In this document: piece by piece, positions 32,117 through 40,264 of the stretch
Numbering within the stretch: the stretch's first letter is position 1
Layout of the letters: the number at the start of each line of letters is the position of its first letter
Assembly (NCBI GenBank): GCA_948766235.1
Contig: CAQCFX010000001.1
Span: 1-54,213, forward strand
Direction of reading: 5' to 3'
DNA: 54,213 bases
From: an uncultured Oscillospiraceae bacterium
GTDB lineage: Bacteria; Bacillota; Clostridia; Oscillospirales; Oscillospiraceae
Position numbers and translations under genes: made by a program
Notes under the pieces: generated by a model
Told to the model about the DNA's origin: nothing
The model's input: the letters and a program-made list of their open reading frames with translations, nothing else
The model's database searches: none

Positions 32117-33043
32117 ATGGAAATCAAACATATTCTCATCTGCGGCGGCGGCATGATGGGCAAAAACATCGCCTTTGTGTTTGCCTCCAACCCCGAGTAC
32201 CGCATCGCCGTGTACGACCTGTATCAGACCGATGTATACGGCGGCATCCGCACCAACACCCGCCAGCTGGTGGACCACGGCGTGATGACCGACGCCGACG
32301 TGGAGGACCGGCTGAGCCGCATCGCTTTCACCACCGACATGGACAGCGAGCTGGTGTCCCAGGCTGATTTGGTGATTGAGGCCGTGTTCGAGGACATGAA
32401 CATTAAGCGCGAGACCTTCGCCAAGCTGGAGGAGCGCTGCCGCCCCGACACCATTTTCTGCACCAACTCCTCCGTGATGAGCCCCTCGGAAATCAGCCGC
32501 GACCTGAAGCACCGCTCCCGCTTTGTGGGCACTCACTTCTGGAACCCCGGCCACCTGATTCCCCTGGTGGAGGTGGTCAAGTCCGACGCCTCCAGCGACG
32601 AGGTGGCCCAGACTGTCATGGACGTGCTGGCCAGCGTGGGCAAGGAGCCGGTGCTGTGCAAAAAGGACGTGCCCGGCTTCATCGCCAACCGGATGCAGCA
32701 CGCTTTGTGGCGCGAGGCCATCTCCATTGTGGAGCGGGGCATCGCCGACCCCGAGACGGTGGACAAGGCCGTGCGCTACGCCTTCGGCCTGCGCCTGCCC
32801 CAGCTGGGCCCCATCACCAATTCCGATATGGTGGGTACGCAGCTGACCTACAACATCCACGACTACATCCTCAAGGACCTGGAGGACTCCCACGAACCCT
32901 CCCCCCTGCTCAAGCAGATGCTGGACGAGGGCAAGCTGGGCTTCAAATCCGGCGAGGGCTTCATGAAGTGGACTCCCGAGCAGATCGCGAAGGAGAACGC
33001 CGACCTGAACGAGTACCTCATTCGGATGCTGTACGGCAAGTAA
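32117..33043 (+). CDS. 3-hydroxyacyl-CoA dehydrogenase-like NAD oxidoreductase
   Basis: 308 residues. The Rossmann domain opens HILICGGGMMGKNIAFVFA; the catalytic region reads VGTHFWNPGHLIPLVEVVK, and the C-terminal helical domain begins VPGFIANRMQHALWREAISIVE. The THFWNP wording and extra C-terminal length differ from standard short-chain Hbd (usually HFFNP, about 280 residues). They recall relatives that oxidise free 3-hydroxy acids, such as carnitine dehydrogenase and CRYL1. It would make the beta-keto acid used by the BKACE enzyme. The ATG at 32117 is preceded by AAAGGAG. Confidence 0.88.
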   Translation: MEIKHILICGGGMMGKNIAFVFASNPEYRIAVYDLYQTDVYGGIRTNTRQLVDHGVMTDADVEDRLSRIAFTTDMDSELVSQADLVIEAVFEDMNIKRETFAKLEERCRPDTIFCTNSSVMSPSEISRDLKHRSRFVGTHFWNPGHLIPLVEVVKSDASSDEVAQTVMDVLASVGKEPVLCKKDVPGFIANRMQHALWREAISIVERGIADPETVDKAVRYAFGLRLPQLGPITNSDMVGTQLTYNIHDYILKDLEDSHEPSPLLKQMLDEGKLGFKSGEGFMKWTPEQIAKENADLNEYLIRMLYGK

Positions 33044-33051
33044 GTCAAATA

Positions 33052-33113
33052 AAGGGCGCGTTTTCGCGCCCTTCCGGGGGCGCTGCCCCCGGGTCCCGGT
33101 CCGAACCGGGACC
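33052..33113 (+). repeat. Three tandem GC-rich hairpins before the permease gene
   Basis: Hairpins at 33052-33073 (AAGGGCGCG/CGCGCCCTT), 33074-33092 (CCGGGGG/CCCCCGG) and 33092-33113 (GGTCCCGGT/ACCGGGACC) lie end to end. None has a T run. They may stabilise the upstream mRNA or lower readthrough to the permease. Confidence 0.6.
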
Positions 33114-33151
33114 GTTTGAAATAAACGCATAAAGAGAGGAAGCGAAAGTCA

Positions 33152-34543
33152 ATGTCAAGCAAGTCCGCGTCTAAGTCCCAGGGCACCGTCCTGTGGCGCA
33201 TCAGCAAGAAGTTCAACTTCGCCGCTGAGAAAATCATCCCCGAGTCCTTCGTGTTCTGCGTCATCCTGATGCTGGTGGTGTTCGTGTTCTCCCTGTTCTG
33301 CGGCAAAGGCCCCCTGGAGCTGCTGATCGCCTGGTGGGACGGCCTGAGCAGCCAGTTCACCCTGGCCTTCCAGATGGGCCTGATGGTCATCGTCTGCGCC
33401 ACCTGCGCCCGCAGCCCCCAGGTCGCCAAGCTGCTCAGCGCCCTGGCCAAGCTGGTGAACAGCCGCACCGCCGCCCTGATTGTGCTGATGGTGTTCGGCT
33501 ATGTCACCTCCATGCTCAACTGGGCGTTCTGCACCATCGTCACCCCCATCCTGGCCATGCACCTGGCCAAGCGCATCAAGGGCCTGCACTTCCCCATGAT
33601 GGTGGCCGGCGGCTACTCCTGCATGATTCTGGGCCAGTGCCTGGGCCCCTCCGCCACGCTGTACTCCAACCTGGCCACCGAGGGCAGCTCCTACGCCCAG
33701 ATTGTCGGCCAGACCATGAGCGTGGCCGACACCTGCTATAACCCCATGAATATCATCCTGTTCTCCATCCTGGCCGTGGTGTTCATCCTGCTGGTGCTGT
33801 TCACCCGTCCCGGGCCCGACGAGCTGGTGGAGCTGGGCGACATCGCCACCGAGGCCGATGTGGAGCCCGCCTCCTACGCCATCACCGAGAAGGCCACCAC
33901 CGCCGCCGAGCACATGAACACCTTCAAGCCCTTCATGTGGATTACCGGCGCGTTCATCTTCATTTATATCGTGTACTCCGTCGTCACCAAGGGCTTCCTG
34001 GGCGCGCTGAACATGAACCTGGTCATCTTCATGTTCGTGGGCATCAACTGCTTCCTGTTCCCCCAGCCCCGCCAGTGGATGGAGGCCCACAAGAACAGCA
34101 TGCACCTGGCTACCGACGTCATGCTCCAGTTCCCGTTCTACGGCGCCATCATGGGCATGATGTACGTGGAGAACGGCCTGGGCGCGGTGCTCATCAACGG
34201 CATGGTGTCCGTGGCCAATGCCCAGACTCTGCCCATCTTCTCCTTCCTGTCCGCCTGCGTGGTCAACCTGTTCGTTCCCTCTCAGGGCGGCCAGTTCACC
34301 GTCCAGGGTCCCCTCATCGTGGCCGCCGCCAACCAAATCGAGGGCGCCAACCTGGTCAACTGCCTGAACGCCTTTGTGTACGGCGACGAGTGCACCAACC
34401 TGCTCCAGCCGCTGTATGTCATCCCCGCGCTGTCGGTGGTGGGCATGAAGCTGAAGGATGTTTGGGGCTTTATGGCCTTCATCTGCGTGTTCTGGCTGGT
34501 CATCGTCTGCCTGGGCCTGTACTTCATCCCCATGTTTGTTTAA
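33152..34543 (+). CDS. AtoE/TIGR00366-type short-chain fatty acid permease
   Basis: 463 residues with about 11-12 hydrophobic segments. The signature NLFVPSQGGQFTVQGPL matches the AtoE family, as do ESFVFCVILMLVVFVF near the N-terminus and the late NAFVYGDECTNLLQPLYVIPAL. It moves short-chain or beta-keto carboxylates. As the last gene of the sigma-54 operon it could import the 3-hydroxy/keto acid or export acetoacetate. AGAGAGGAAG precedes the ATG. Confidence 0.9.
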   Translation: MSSKSASKSQGTVLWRISKKFNFAAEKIIPESFVFCVILMLVVFVFSLFCGKGPLELLIAWWDGLSSQFTLAFQMGLMVIVCATCARSPQVAKLLSALAKLVNSRTAALIVLMVFGYVTSMLNWAFCTIVTPILAMHLAKRIKGLHFPMMVAGGYSCMILGQCLGPSATLYSNLATEGSSYAQIVGQTMSVADTCYNPMNIILFSILAVVFILLVLFTRPGPDELVELGDIATEADVEPASYAITEKATTAAEHMNTFKPFMWITGAFIFIYIVYSVVTKGFLGALNMNLVIFMFVGINCFLFPQPRQWMEAHKNSMHLATDVMLQFPFYGAIMGMMYVENGLGAVLINGMVSVANAQTLPIFSFLSACVVNLFVPSQGGQFTVQGPLIVAAANQIEGANLVNCLNAFVYGDECTNLLQPLYVIPALSVVGMKLKDVWGFMAFICVFWLVIVCLGLYFIPMFV

Positions 34544-34585
34544 CCCTCGGCAGGGACCGTATCTCAACCATCGTTTCACCTGCCA

Positions 34586-34629
34586 CGGGGAGGGGGCCGG
34601 GACTGCCCGGCCCCTCCCCGTCTCTTTTT
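34586..34629 (+). terminator. Terminator of the BKACE operon
   Basis: GGGGAGGGGGCCGGG / CCCGGCCCCTCCCC arms around ACTG, followed by TCTCTTTTT. Confidence 0.85.
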
Positions 34630-34648
34630 CACAGAAAGGACGCGAGCC

Positions 34649-35032
34649 ATGAAAAACTTGGAGCAGGCCCAGGTCACCCACATCTTCTGCGAAAACTATA
34701 TTGAGGTGGCCCTTTTGGAAAACGGCGTCCCCGGCCAGCGCCGGTGCGTGGCCGAGGACTTTGAGAAGGCCAAGCGGGGCGACCTGGTGGAGCTCAAGCC
34801 CGCCAAGCCCTGGAATGAGCCCATTGCCAAGCTGGCCTACCTCATCGCCCCGGCGCTGTTTCTGCTGGGGCTGATTGTGGGCGGGCGCCTGCCCTTGCCC
34901 GAGCGCCTGCTATCCTGCGCCCTGCTGGCGCTGCTGGGGCTGTGCGTCGGGTGGCTAATGAACCGCCGCGCCCGCCTGCGCCGCCGGCTGGAATACCGGG
35001 TGGTCCGGGTCACCAAGCGGGCCGACAGCTGA
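34649..35032 (+). CDS. RseC/MucC-like two-helix membrane protein
   Basis: 127 residues. The N-terminal soluble beta domain reads ATVTHIFCENYIEV-like (QVTHIFCENYIEVALLENG) with AKRGDLVELKPAK. Two adjacent transmembrane helices follow (LAYLIAPALFLLGLIVG and LLSCALLALLGLCVGWLM) and a basic tail. This is the RseC/MucC layout, associated with redox or Rnf-linked systems in other bacteria. The CRRC-type cysteines of some RseC members are reduced here to isolated cysteines. Its partner is not evident in the neighbourhood. Confidence 0.55.
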   Translation: MKNLEQAQVTHIFCENYIEVALLENGVPGQRRCVAEDFEKAKRGDLVELKPAKPWNEPIAKLAYLIAPALFLLGLIVGGRLPLPERLLSCALLALLGLCVGWLMNRRARLRRRLEYRVVRVTKRADS

Positions 35033-35080
35033 CGGCGGCCCATTCTTAAAAAATTCTTATCACTTTCCCCCCTGGTTTCT

Positions 35081-35181
35081 TAACCTCCAAAATGTATACT
35101 GTCTGTACCAACACAGGTAGTACAGTCAGCCGCTGCCGGACCGCCCCAGGCGGCCAAGGCGCCACAACATTTTGGAGGTTA
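35081..35181 (+). promoter_or_regulatory. Control region of the ABC exporter: long-range inverted repeat and possible promoter
   Basis: A perfect 15-base inverted repeat, TAACCTCCAAAATGT (35081-35095) and ACATTTTGGAGGTTA (35167-35181), encloses 71 bases; the right arm contains the ribosome site of the ABC gene. A possible -10, TATACT, is at 35095-35100 with a weak -35. An imperfect operator-like repeat (ACTGT-N3-TACC / GGTA-N2-ACAGT) spans 35098-35126. Confidence 0.5.
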
Positions 35182-35185
35182 TCTT

Positions 35186-35953
35186 ATGCCCATTCTGGAA
35201 GTCAATCATGTCAAGAAAGTTTATTCCACCCGCTTCGGCGCGCAGAAGGTGGAGGCCCTGGCCGATGTGTCCTTTTCGGTGGAACAGGGTGAATACGTCG
35301 CCATCATGGGCGAGTCCGGCTCCGGCAAGACCACCCTGCTGAACATCCTGGCCGCGCTGGATAAGCCCACCGCCGGCTCCGTGCTGCTGGCCGGGCAGGA
35401 GCTCACCGCCGTCCGGGAGAGGGACCTGGCGGCCTTCCGCCGGGAAAACCTGGGCTTTGTCTTTCAGGACTTCAACCTGCTGGACACCTTCAACCTGCGG
35501 GACAATGTTCTCCTCCCCCTGGTGCTGGCGGGAAAGAAATATCAGGAGATGGTGCGCCGCCTGGCCCCTCTGGCCGAGACGCTGGGCATCCAGCAGCTGC
35601 TGGACAAATACCCCTACGAGGTGTCCGGCGGGCAGAAGCAGCGCTGCGCCGTGGCCCGCGCCCTTATCACCCAGCCGGAGATTGTCCTGGCCGACGAGCC
35701 CACCGGCGCGCTGGACTCCCGCTCGGCGGACAGCCTGATGGACCTGTTCACCAAAATCAACGCCGCCGGCCAGACGGTGCTCATGGTCACCCACTCCACC
35801 GCCGCGGCCAGCCGGGCGGGCCGGATCCTCTTTATCCGGGACGGCCGGGTGTACCACCAGCTCTACCGAGAAGGCCGCACCGACGGCCAGATGTACCGCC
35901 TCATCACGGAAACCCTCACCCGGCTCACCGACGGAGGTGAGAAGCGTGCGTAA
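35186..35953 (+). CDS. ABC transporter ATP-binding protein, Bce/peptide-exporter type
   Basis: 255 residues. Walker A GESGSGKTTLL, Q-loop FVFQDFNLLDTF, signature VSGGQKQR, Walker B IVLADEPTGALD, and a switch His in VTHS. FQDFNLLDTF is typical of BceA/MacB-like ATPases that pair with FtsX-type permeases and expel or detach antimicrobial peptides. It overlaps the permease gene by 8 bases. No BceRS-type two-component genes are adjacent, unlike classical bacitracin modules. Confidence 0.94.
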   Translation: MPILEVNHVKKVYSTRFGAQKVEALADVSFSVEQGEYVAIMGESGSGKTTLLNILAALDKPTAGSVLLAGQELTAVRERDLAAFRRENLGFVFQDFNLLDTFNLRDNVLLPLVLAGKKYQEMVRRLAPLAETLGIQQLLDKYPYEVSGGQKQRCAVARALITQPEIVLADEPTGALDSRSADSLMDLFTKINAAGQTVLMVTHSTAAASRAGRILFIRDGRVYHQLYREGRTDGQMYRLITETLTRLTDGGEKRA

Positions 35954-37997
35954 CGGACTCTATCCCAAACTGGCGGCCCAGGGAATGCGCCAGAACCGCC
36001 GGTTCTTTGTCCCCTACCTGCTGGCCCTGGCGGGGCTCACCGCCGCCTTTTACGTGATGTCCGCCCTGTGCGCCGACCCCGGCGTGCTGAATATGCGGGG
36101 CTTCGCCTATGTGCTGGTGATGATGCAGATTGGGATGTTCGTGGCCGGCATCCTGTCCGCCGTGCTGCTGCTGTACATCAACAGCTTTCTCATGAAGCAG
36201 CGAAAAAAGGAGCTGGGCCTTTACAACATCCTGGGCATGGGCAAGGGGAACATCGCTCTCATTCAGTGCTGGGAGAGCCTGTATACCGCAATCCTGGGCA
36301 TCGGGGGCGGGCTGGCGCTGGGGGTAGTCCTCCATAAGCTGTCCACTGCGGCCCTCGTCCGCCTGCTCCAGTTCTCCATCCCCTTCTCCTCCTCCCTGTC
36401 CCTGCCCGCCATGGGGTCCACGGCGGCGCTGTTCGGCGCATTGCTGGCCCTGGCCCTGCTGCTGAACCTGCTCCGGGTGCGGGTATCCAATCCCATTGAG
36501 CTGCTCCACGGCGGCAGCGTAGGCGAAAAGGAGCCGAAAACCCGCTGGCTGCTGGCCGTCGTCGGCGCGATTGCCCTGGGGGCGGGCTACTTCATCGCCA
36601 TCACCACCACCGACCCCGTGCTGGCTATGGCCTTCTACTTTCTGGCCGTTATCCTGGTCATCATCGGCACCTACTGCCTGTTCACCGCCGGGAGCATCGC
36701 CCTGCTGAAGCTGCTGCGCAATCACAAGGGCTTCTATTACCAAACCGGCCATTTCATCGGCGTGTCCGGTATGCTCTACCGCATGAAGCGCAACGCCGTG
36801 GGGCTGGCCAACATCTGCATTTTGTCCACCATGGTGATGGTGATGGTCTCGGGCACCCTGGCCCTCTACCTGGGGCAGGGGGAGATTATCGCCGCCCAGT
36901 ACCCCGCCAATTTGACCATAACCGTCCAGTATGACCCAGCTCAGAATCAGGCCCTGGACCTGGACGGCGCGCAGGCCCTGGTAAGGCGCTTTGCCGCGGA
37001 GCACAACGTCCCCGTCACCAGGCTGGGCGCGGCGGAATATCTCAGCTTCAACGTTTTCGTAAATCAGGACACACACCGCCTGGAGGTGGGACGGGAGGGG
37101 CCCAACAACGACCGCCGGACCGTGTATCTGCTCACCGCTCAGGGTTACGCCGCCCTCACCGGGAACACCGCCCCGGCCCTCAACCCGGGGCAGGCCGTGG
37201 TGTGCGGCTCTCTGCCCCAGGGCTTCGGTCCAGAGCTGGTTTTCCAGGGCATCCACATTACCGACGGCACGGAAACCGGCCAGCCCAAAGCCCTCACCGT
37301 GGCGGACGCCCTGCCCTCCATTCAATACTTTGACACCACCTTTGACATGACGGAACCCCTGTGCCTGGTGGTGCCGGACAAGGCCGCGCTGGAGCAGTTC
37401 TGGGCGCTCCAAGAGGCCGCCCTGGAAAACTACGCCGCCCGTCTCTCCGCCGTTCTGCTGACCGACCTGGACTGCACCAACGACCAGGAGCTGGATCTCA
37501 TAGACGCCTGGAACGACGCCTGTCTCAGCGAGGGCTTCTACAGCGGCACCGGCTCCTGGTCTTACTGGCGGACAGACAGCCGGGCCGAGATGGCGGTGGA
37601 CGGCTACTCCATGGCCGGGGGCTTCCTGTTCCTGGGCATCGTCTTGGGGGTCATCTTTCTCATGGCCACGGTGCTCATCATCTACTACAAGCAGGTGTCC
37701 GAGGGCTACGAGGACCAGGGCCGGTTTGAAATCATGCGCAAGGTAGGCCTGACCCAGCGGGAGGTGCGCTCCTCCATCCGCAGCCAGGTGCTCATTGTAT
37801 TCTTCCTGCCCATCGCCGTGGCCGCCGTCCACATCCTGTTCGACTTCAACCTGGTCGCCCGGATGCTCACTCTGTTCGGGGTGCGCAATACGGCCACAGT
37901 GGCGCTATGCACCGGGGGGACGCTGCTGGCGTTTCTGGCGGTATACGCCGCGGTGTATCTGCTCACCGCCCGGACCTATTACAAAATCGTCAAGTGA
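35946..37997 (+). CDS. FtsX-like ABC permease, BceB/VraG-type
   Basis: 683 residues from GTG 35946, chosen for GGAGG 8 bases upstream; another GTG at 35937 is within the ribosome site. Topology is BceB-like: about ten hydrophobic segments, with an FtsX domain near residues 60-180 (LYINSFLMKQRKKELGLYNILGMGKGNI). A large extracellular domain spans about residues 320-560, and a second FtsX domain is C-terminal (QVSEGYEDQGRFEIMRKVGLTQREV). It partners the preceding ATPase, probably in peptide-antibiotic resistance or lipid-carrier protection. Confidence 0.93.
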   Translation: MRNGLYPKLAAQGMRQNRRFFVPYLLALAGLTAAFYVMSALCADPGVLNMRGFAYVLVMMQIGMFVAGILSAVLLLYINSFLMKQRKKELGLYNILGMGKGNIALIQCWESLYTAILGIGGGLALGVVLHKLSTAALVRLLQFSIPFSSSLSLPAMGSTAALFGALLALALLLNLLRVRVSNPIELLHGGSVGEKEPKTRWLLAVVGAIALGAGYFIAITTTDPVLAMAFYFLAVILVIIGTYCLFTAGSIALLKLLRNHKGFYYQTGHFIGVSGMLYRMKRNAVGLANICILSTMVMVMVSGTLALYLGQGEIIAAQYPANLTITVQYDPAQNQALDLDGAQALVRRFAAEHNVPVTRLGAAEYLSFNVFVNQDTHRLEVGREGPNNDRRTVYLLTAQGYAALTGNTAPALNPGQAVVCGSLPQGFGPELVFQGIHITDGTETGQPKALTVADALPSIQYFDTTFDMTEPLCLVVPDKAALEQFWALQEAALENYAARLSAVLLTDLDCTNDQELDLIDAWNDACLSEGFYSGTGSWSYWRTDSRAEMAVDGYSMAGGFLFLGIVLGVIFLMATVLIIYYKQVSEGYEDQGRFEIMRKVGLTQREVRSSIRSQVLIVFFLPIAVAAVHILFDFNLVARMLTLFGVRNTATVALCTGGTLLAFLAVYAAVYLLTARTYYKIVK

Positions 37998-37999
37998 CC

Positions 38000-38047
38000 C
38001 ATCCGCCTGCCTTTGGGGCCCGCCCCGAAGACAGGCGGATTTTGTCT
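38000..38047 (+). terminator. Terminator of the ABC exporter operon
   Basis: ATCCGCCTG / CAGGCGGAT arms (38001-38009 and 38032-38040) followed by TTTTGTCTT. A secondary GGGGC/GCCCC pairing lies inside the loop. The T run abuts the next promoter. Confidence 0.75.
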
Positions 38048-38074
38048 TGACTTTATGCCAGGAAAGACTATACT
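38047..38074 (+). promoter_or_regulatory. Promoter of the MATE gene
   Basis: TTGACT (38047-38052), 16-bp spacer, TATACT (38069-38074). Confidence 0.68.
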
Positions 38075-38113
38075 GTTGCTTTGGACACTTTTCAGCATTG
38101 GGGGAACCATATT

Positions 38114-39499
38114 ATGCCGCTGTTCAAATCTTCCCAGGGCGAATCCTCAGCCCCGCTCACCCACGGCCCCATCATTCGGTGCATTGTCTCCTTTGCCGTC
38201 CCGCTGTTTCTGGGCCAGCTGCTCCAGCAGCTTTACAATCTGGCGGACGCCTGGGTGCTGGGCAACTTCGCCGAAAACGGGGCCTTTGCCGCCGTCAGCT
38301 CCGGGGGGAGCCTCACCTTCCTGGTCATCGGCTTTTTCAACGGCATCGCCATTGGCGGCGGCGTCGTCATCTCCCGCTACTACGGCGCGGGGGACAAGGA
38401 AAACGTCTCCAAGGCCATCCACACCAGCTTTTCCTTCGGCATCGTCGCCTCGGTGCTGTCCACCGTGGTGGGGCTGCTGCTGGTGCCCCAGCTGCTGCTG
38501 TTGATGAACACGCCGGAATCGGTGCTGCCCTACTCTCTCACCTATTTCCGCATCTATTTCGGCGGGGTGTTCACCGTCATCCTCTACAACATCTGCATGG
38601 CCATCATGCAGTCCCTGGGGGACAGCCTTCACCCGCTGTACTATCTCATCCTCTCCTCCATCTTGAATATGGGGCTGGACCTGCTGTTTGTCGCCGTCTT
38701 TCACTGGGGGGTGGCGGGGGCCGCGGCGGCCACGGTCCTCACCCAGGGGGTGAGCTTCCTGCTGTGCCTGTGGCGGATGTGCCGGGTGAAGGACGATACC
38801 CGCCTGGACCTGCGCCGGCTTTGCTTCTCTCCCGGCATCCTCTCCCAAATTCTCTCTCAGGGCCTGCCCACCGGCATTCAAAACGCGGTGATCAGCGTGG
38901 GCAATTTGGTCATCCAGAGCAATATCAACTCCTTCGGCGAATATGCCATGTCCGGCCTCGGCGCTTACGCCAAGCTGGAGGGACTGGTGTTCCTGCCCAT
39001 CATGAGCATGTCCATGGCCCTGCCCACCTTCATCAGCCAGAACCTGGGCGGCAAGCAGTACGACCGGGCCAAAAAGGGCGCGGTGTTCGGCATCCTGTCC
39101 GGCGTGGCGCTGGCCGAGCTGGTGGGGCTGCTGCTTCTGCTGCTCATCCGCCCGGCCCTGGGCCTGTTTGTGGACCAGCCCCAGGCCATCTCCTTCGGCG
39201 TCATCCACGCCCGCACCGTGGCCCCCTTCTTCTGTATGCTGGCCTTCACCTACTGCGCCGGCGGCGTGCTACGGGGCTGCGGCAGGTCCTTTGTCCCCAT
39301 GGTCACCATGCTGTCCTTTTGGTGCTGCGTCCGGGTTATCTATGTCACCCTGGCGGTGCGGGCCTTTCCCGTGTTCCAGGCCATCTCCTGGGCCTACCCT
39401 CTCACCTGGACGCTGAGCTCCATCGTCCTGCTGGTCTTCCTGCTGCGCTCGGACTGGACCCGCTCCTTCGAACGCGAAGCCCCCGCCCGTCTCCACTGA
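38114..39499 (+). CDS. MATE-family efflux transporter
   Basis: 461 residues, 12 hydrophobic segments in two halves. LTHGPIIRCIVSFAVPLFLG, LYNLADAWVLGNF and FNGIAIGGGVVISRYYGAGD are the N-half MATE signatures; MALPTFISQNLGGKQYDRAKKG is the matching C-half element. It exports drugs or metabolites using Na+ or H+. The ATG at 38114 lies 10 bases after GGGGG; a longer reading starting at 38081 lacks a ribosome site. Confidence 0.93.
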   Translation: MPLFKSSQGESSAPLTHGPIIRCIVSFAVPLFLGQLLQQLYNLADAWVLGNFAENGAFAAVSSGGSLTFLVIGFFNGIAIGGGVVISRYYGAGDKENVSKAIHTSFSFGIVASVLSTVVGLLLVPQLLLLMNTPESVLPYSLTYFRIYFGGVFTVILYNICMAIMQSLGDSLHPLYYLILSSILNMGLDLLFVAVFHWGVAGAAAATVLTQGVSFLLCLWRMCRVKDDTRLDLRRLCFSPGILSQILSQGLPTGIQNAVISVGNLVIQSNINSFGEYAMSGLGAYAKLEGLVFLPIMSMSMALPTFISQNLGGKQYDRAKKGAVFGILSGVALAELVGLLLLLLIRPALGLFVDQPQAISFGVIHARTVAPFFCMLAFTYCAGGVLRGCGRSFVPMVTMLSFWCCVRVIYVTLAVRAFPVFQAISWAYPLTWTLSSIVLLVFLLRSDWTRSFEREAPARLH

Positions 39500-39514
39500 C
39501 CAAACCTTCCCTCC

Positions 39515-39549
39515 ATCCCGGACGGTCTCGCGGCCGTCCGGGATTTTGA
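39515..39549 (+). terminator. Terminator of the MATE gene
   Basis: ATCCCGGACGG / CCGTCCGGGAT arms around a 9-base loop, followed by TTTTG. Confidence 0.75.
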
Positions 39550-39597
39550 ACCTCCATGGGCTTTTTCTCATAGAATGGGCAAAAGGAGGGCAACGCC

Positions 39598-40176
39598 ATG
39601 GCAAATACATATCTGCTCAGCGATGAGTCCAAGCACTACCTAAACTGCTACTATCAAATCCTGGACGAGATGATTCAGGCCGTCACCACCGCCCGGCTCA
39701 CCCAGAGCATCTCCCACAATTTCATCGTTCAGATGATTCCCCACCACCGGGCGGGGGAGCGAATGTGCCGGAACATCCTGGAGGTGTCCAACGACCGGCC
39801 GGTCCGCCGTCTAGCCCAGCAGATTGCCGCCCAGCGGGCCGCCGACATCCAGCGCATGGAGGAGCAGCTGCCCGCCTGTGCCCAGCTGCTCAACCCCCAC
39901 TCGGACCTTCGGCTGTATCAGCGCCGGGTGGAGCTCATTTCCCGGGAGATGTTCACCCGCATGGGGGCCTCCCCGGAGAGCAATTACTTAAACGCCGTCT
40001 TCCTCCGCCAGATGGTCCCCCACCACCTGGGCGCGGTGCGCCTGGCGCAGAACGCCCTGCGGCATGAGGTGAGCACCGCCCTGCCCCCCATTCTGCGCTC
40101 CATCGCGGACACCCAGCGCCGGGAGCTGCGGCAGATTTGCGCTTTACTGCGGCGCATGGGCTGTCAAACGAGATAA
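39598..40176 (+). CDS. DUF305-family protein with two MxPHH motifs
   Basis: 192 residues, ferritin-like four-helix DUF305 type. The paired signatures FIVQMIPHHRAGERMC and FLRQMVPHHLGAVRLA show an internal duplication. Unlike secreted CopM-type members it has no signal peptide, so it should be cytoplasmic. His-Met-rich motifs suggest metal binding, but the function is not established here. AAAGGAGGG precedes the ATG. It stands alone between terminators. Confidence 0.85.
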   Translation: MANTYLLSDESKHYLNCYYQILDEMIQAVTTARLTQSISHNFIVQMIPHHRAGERMCRNILEVSNDRPVRRLAQQIAAQRAADIQRMEEQLPACAQLLNPHSDLRLYQRRVELISREMFTRMGASPESNYLNAVFLRQMVPHHLGAVRLAQNALRHEVSTALPPILRSIADTQRRELRQICALLRRMGCQTR

Positions 40177-40178
40177 GC

Positions 40179-40207
40179 TTGCACTTTTCCCCCATATTTG
40201 GTATACT
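40179..40207 (+). promoter_or_regulatory. Promoter of the GH13 gene
   Basis: TTGCAC (40179-40184), 17-bp spacer, TATACT (40202-40207). Confidence 0.65.
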
Positions 40208-40264
40208 TGGGTCCGCGGCCTCTTGAGCCCGCGATATCACAGCAAGAGAAAGGACGTGGCGCCC

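Noticed and set aside
31072..34543. Assignment of the BKACE operon to lysine fermentation (kce) or to carnitine degradation
   Set aside because: No kamA, kamD/E, kdd or kal is present, and there is no betaine/carnitine carrier or thioesterase. The enzymes fit either chemistry, but the sequence does not decide.
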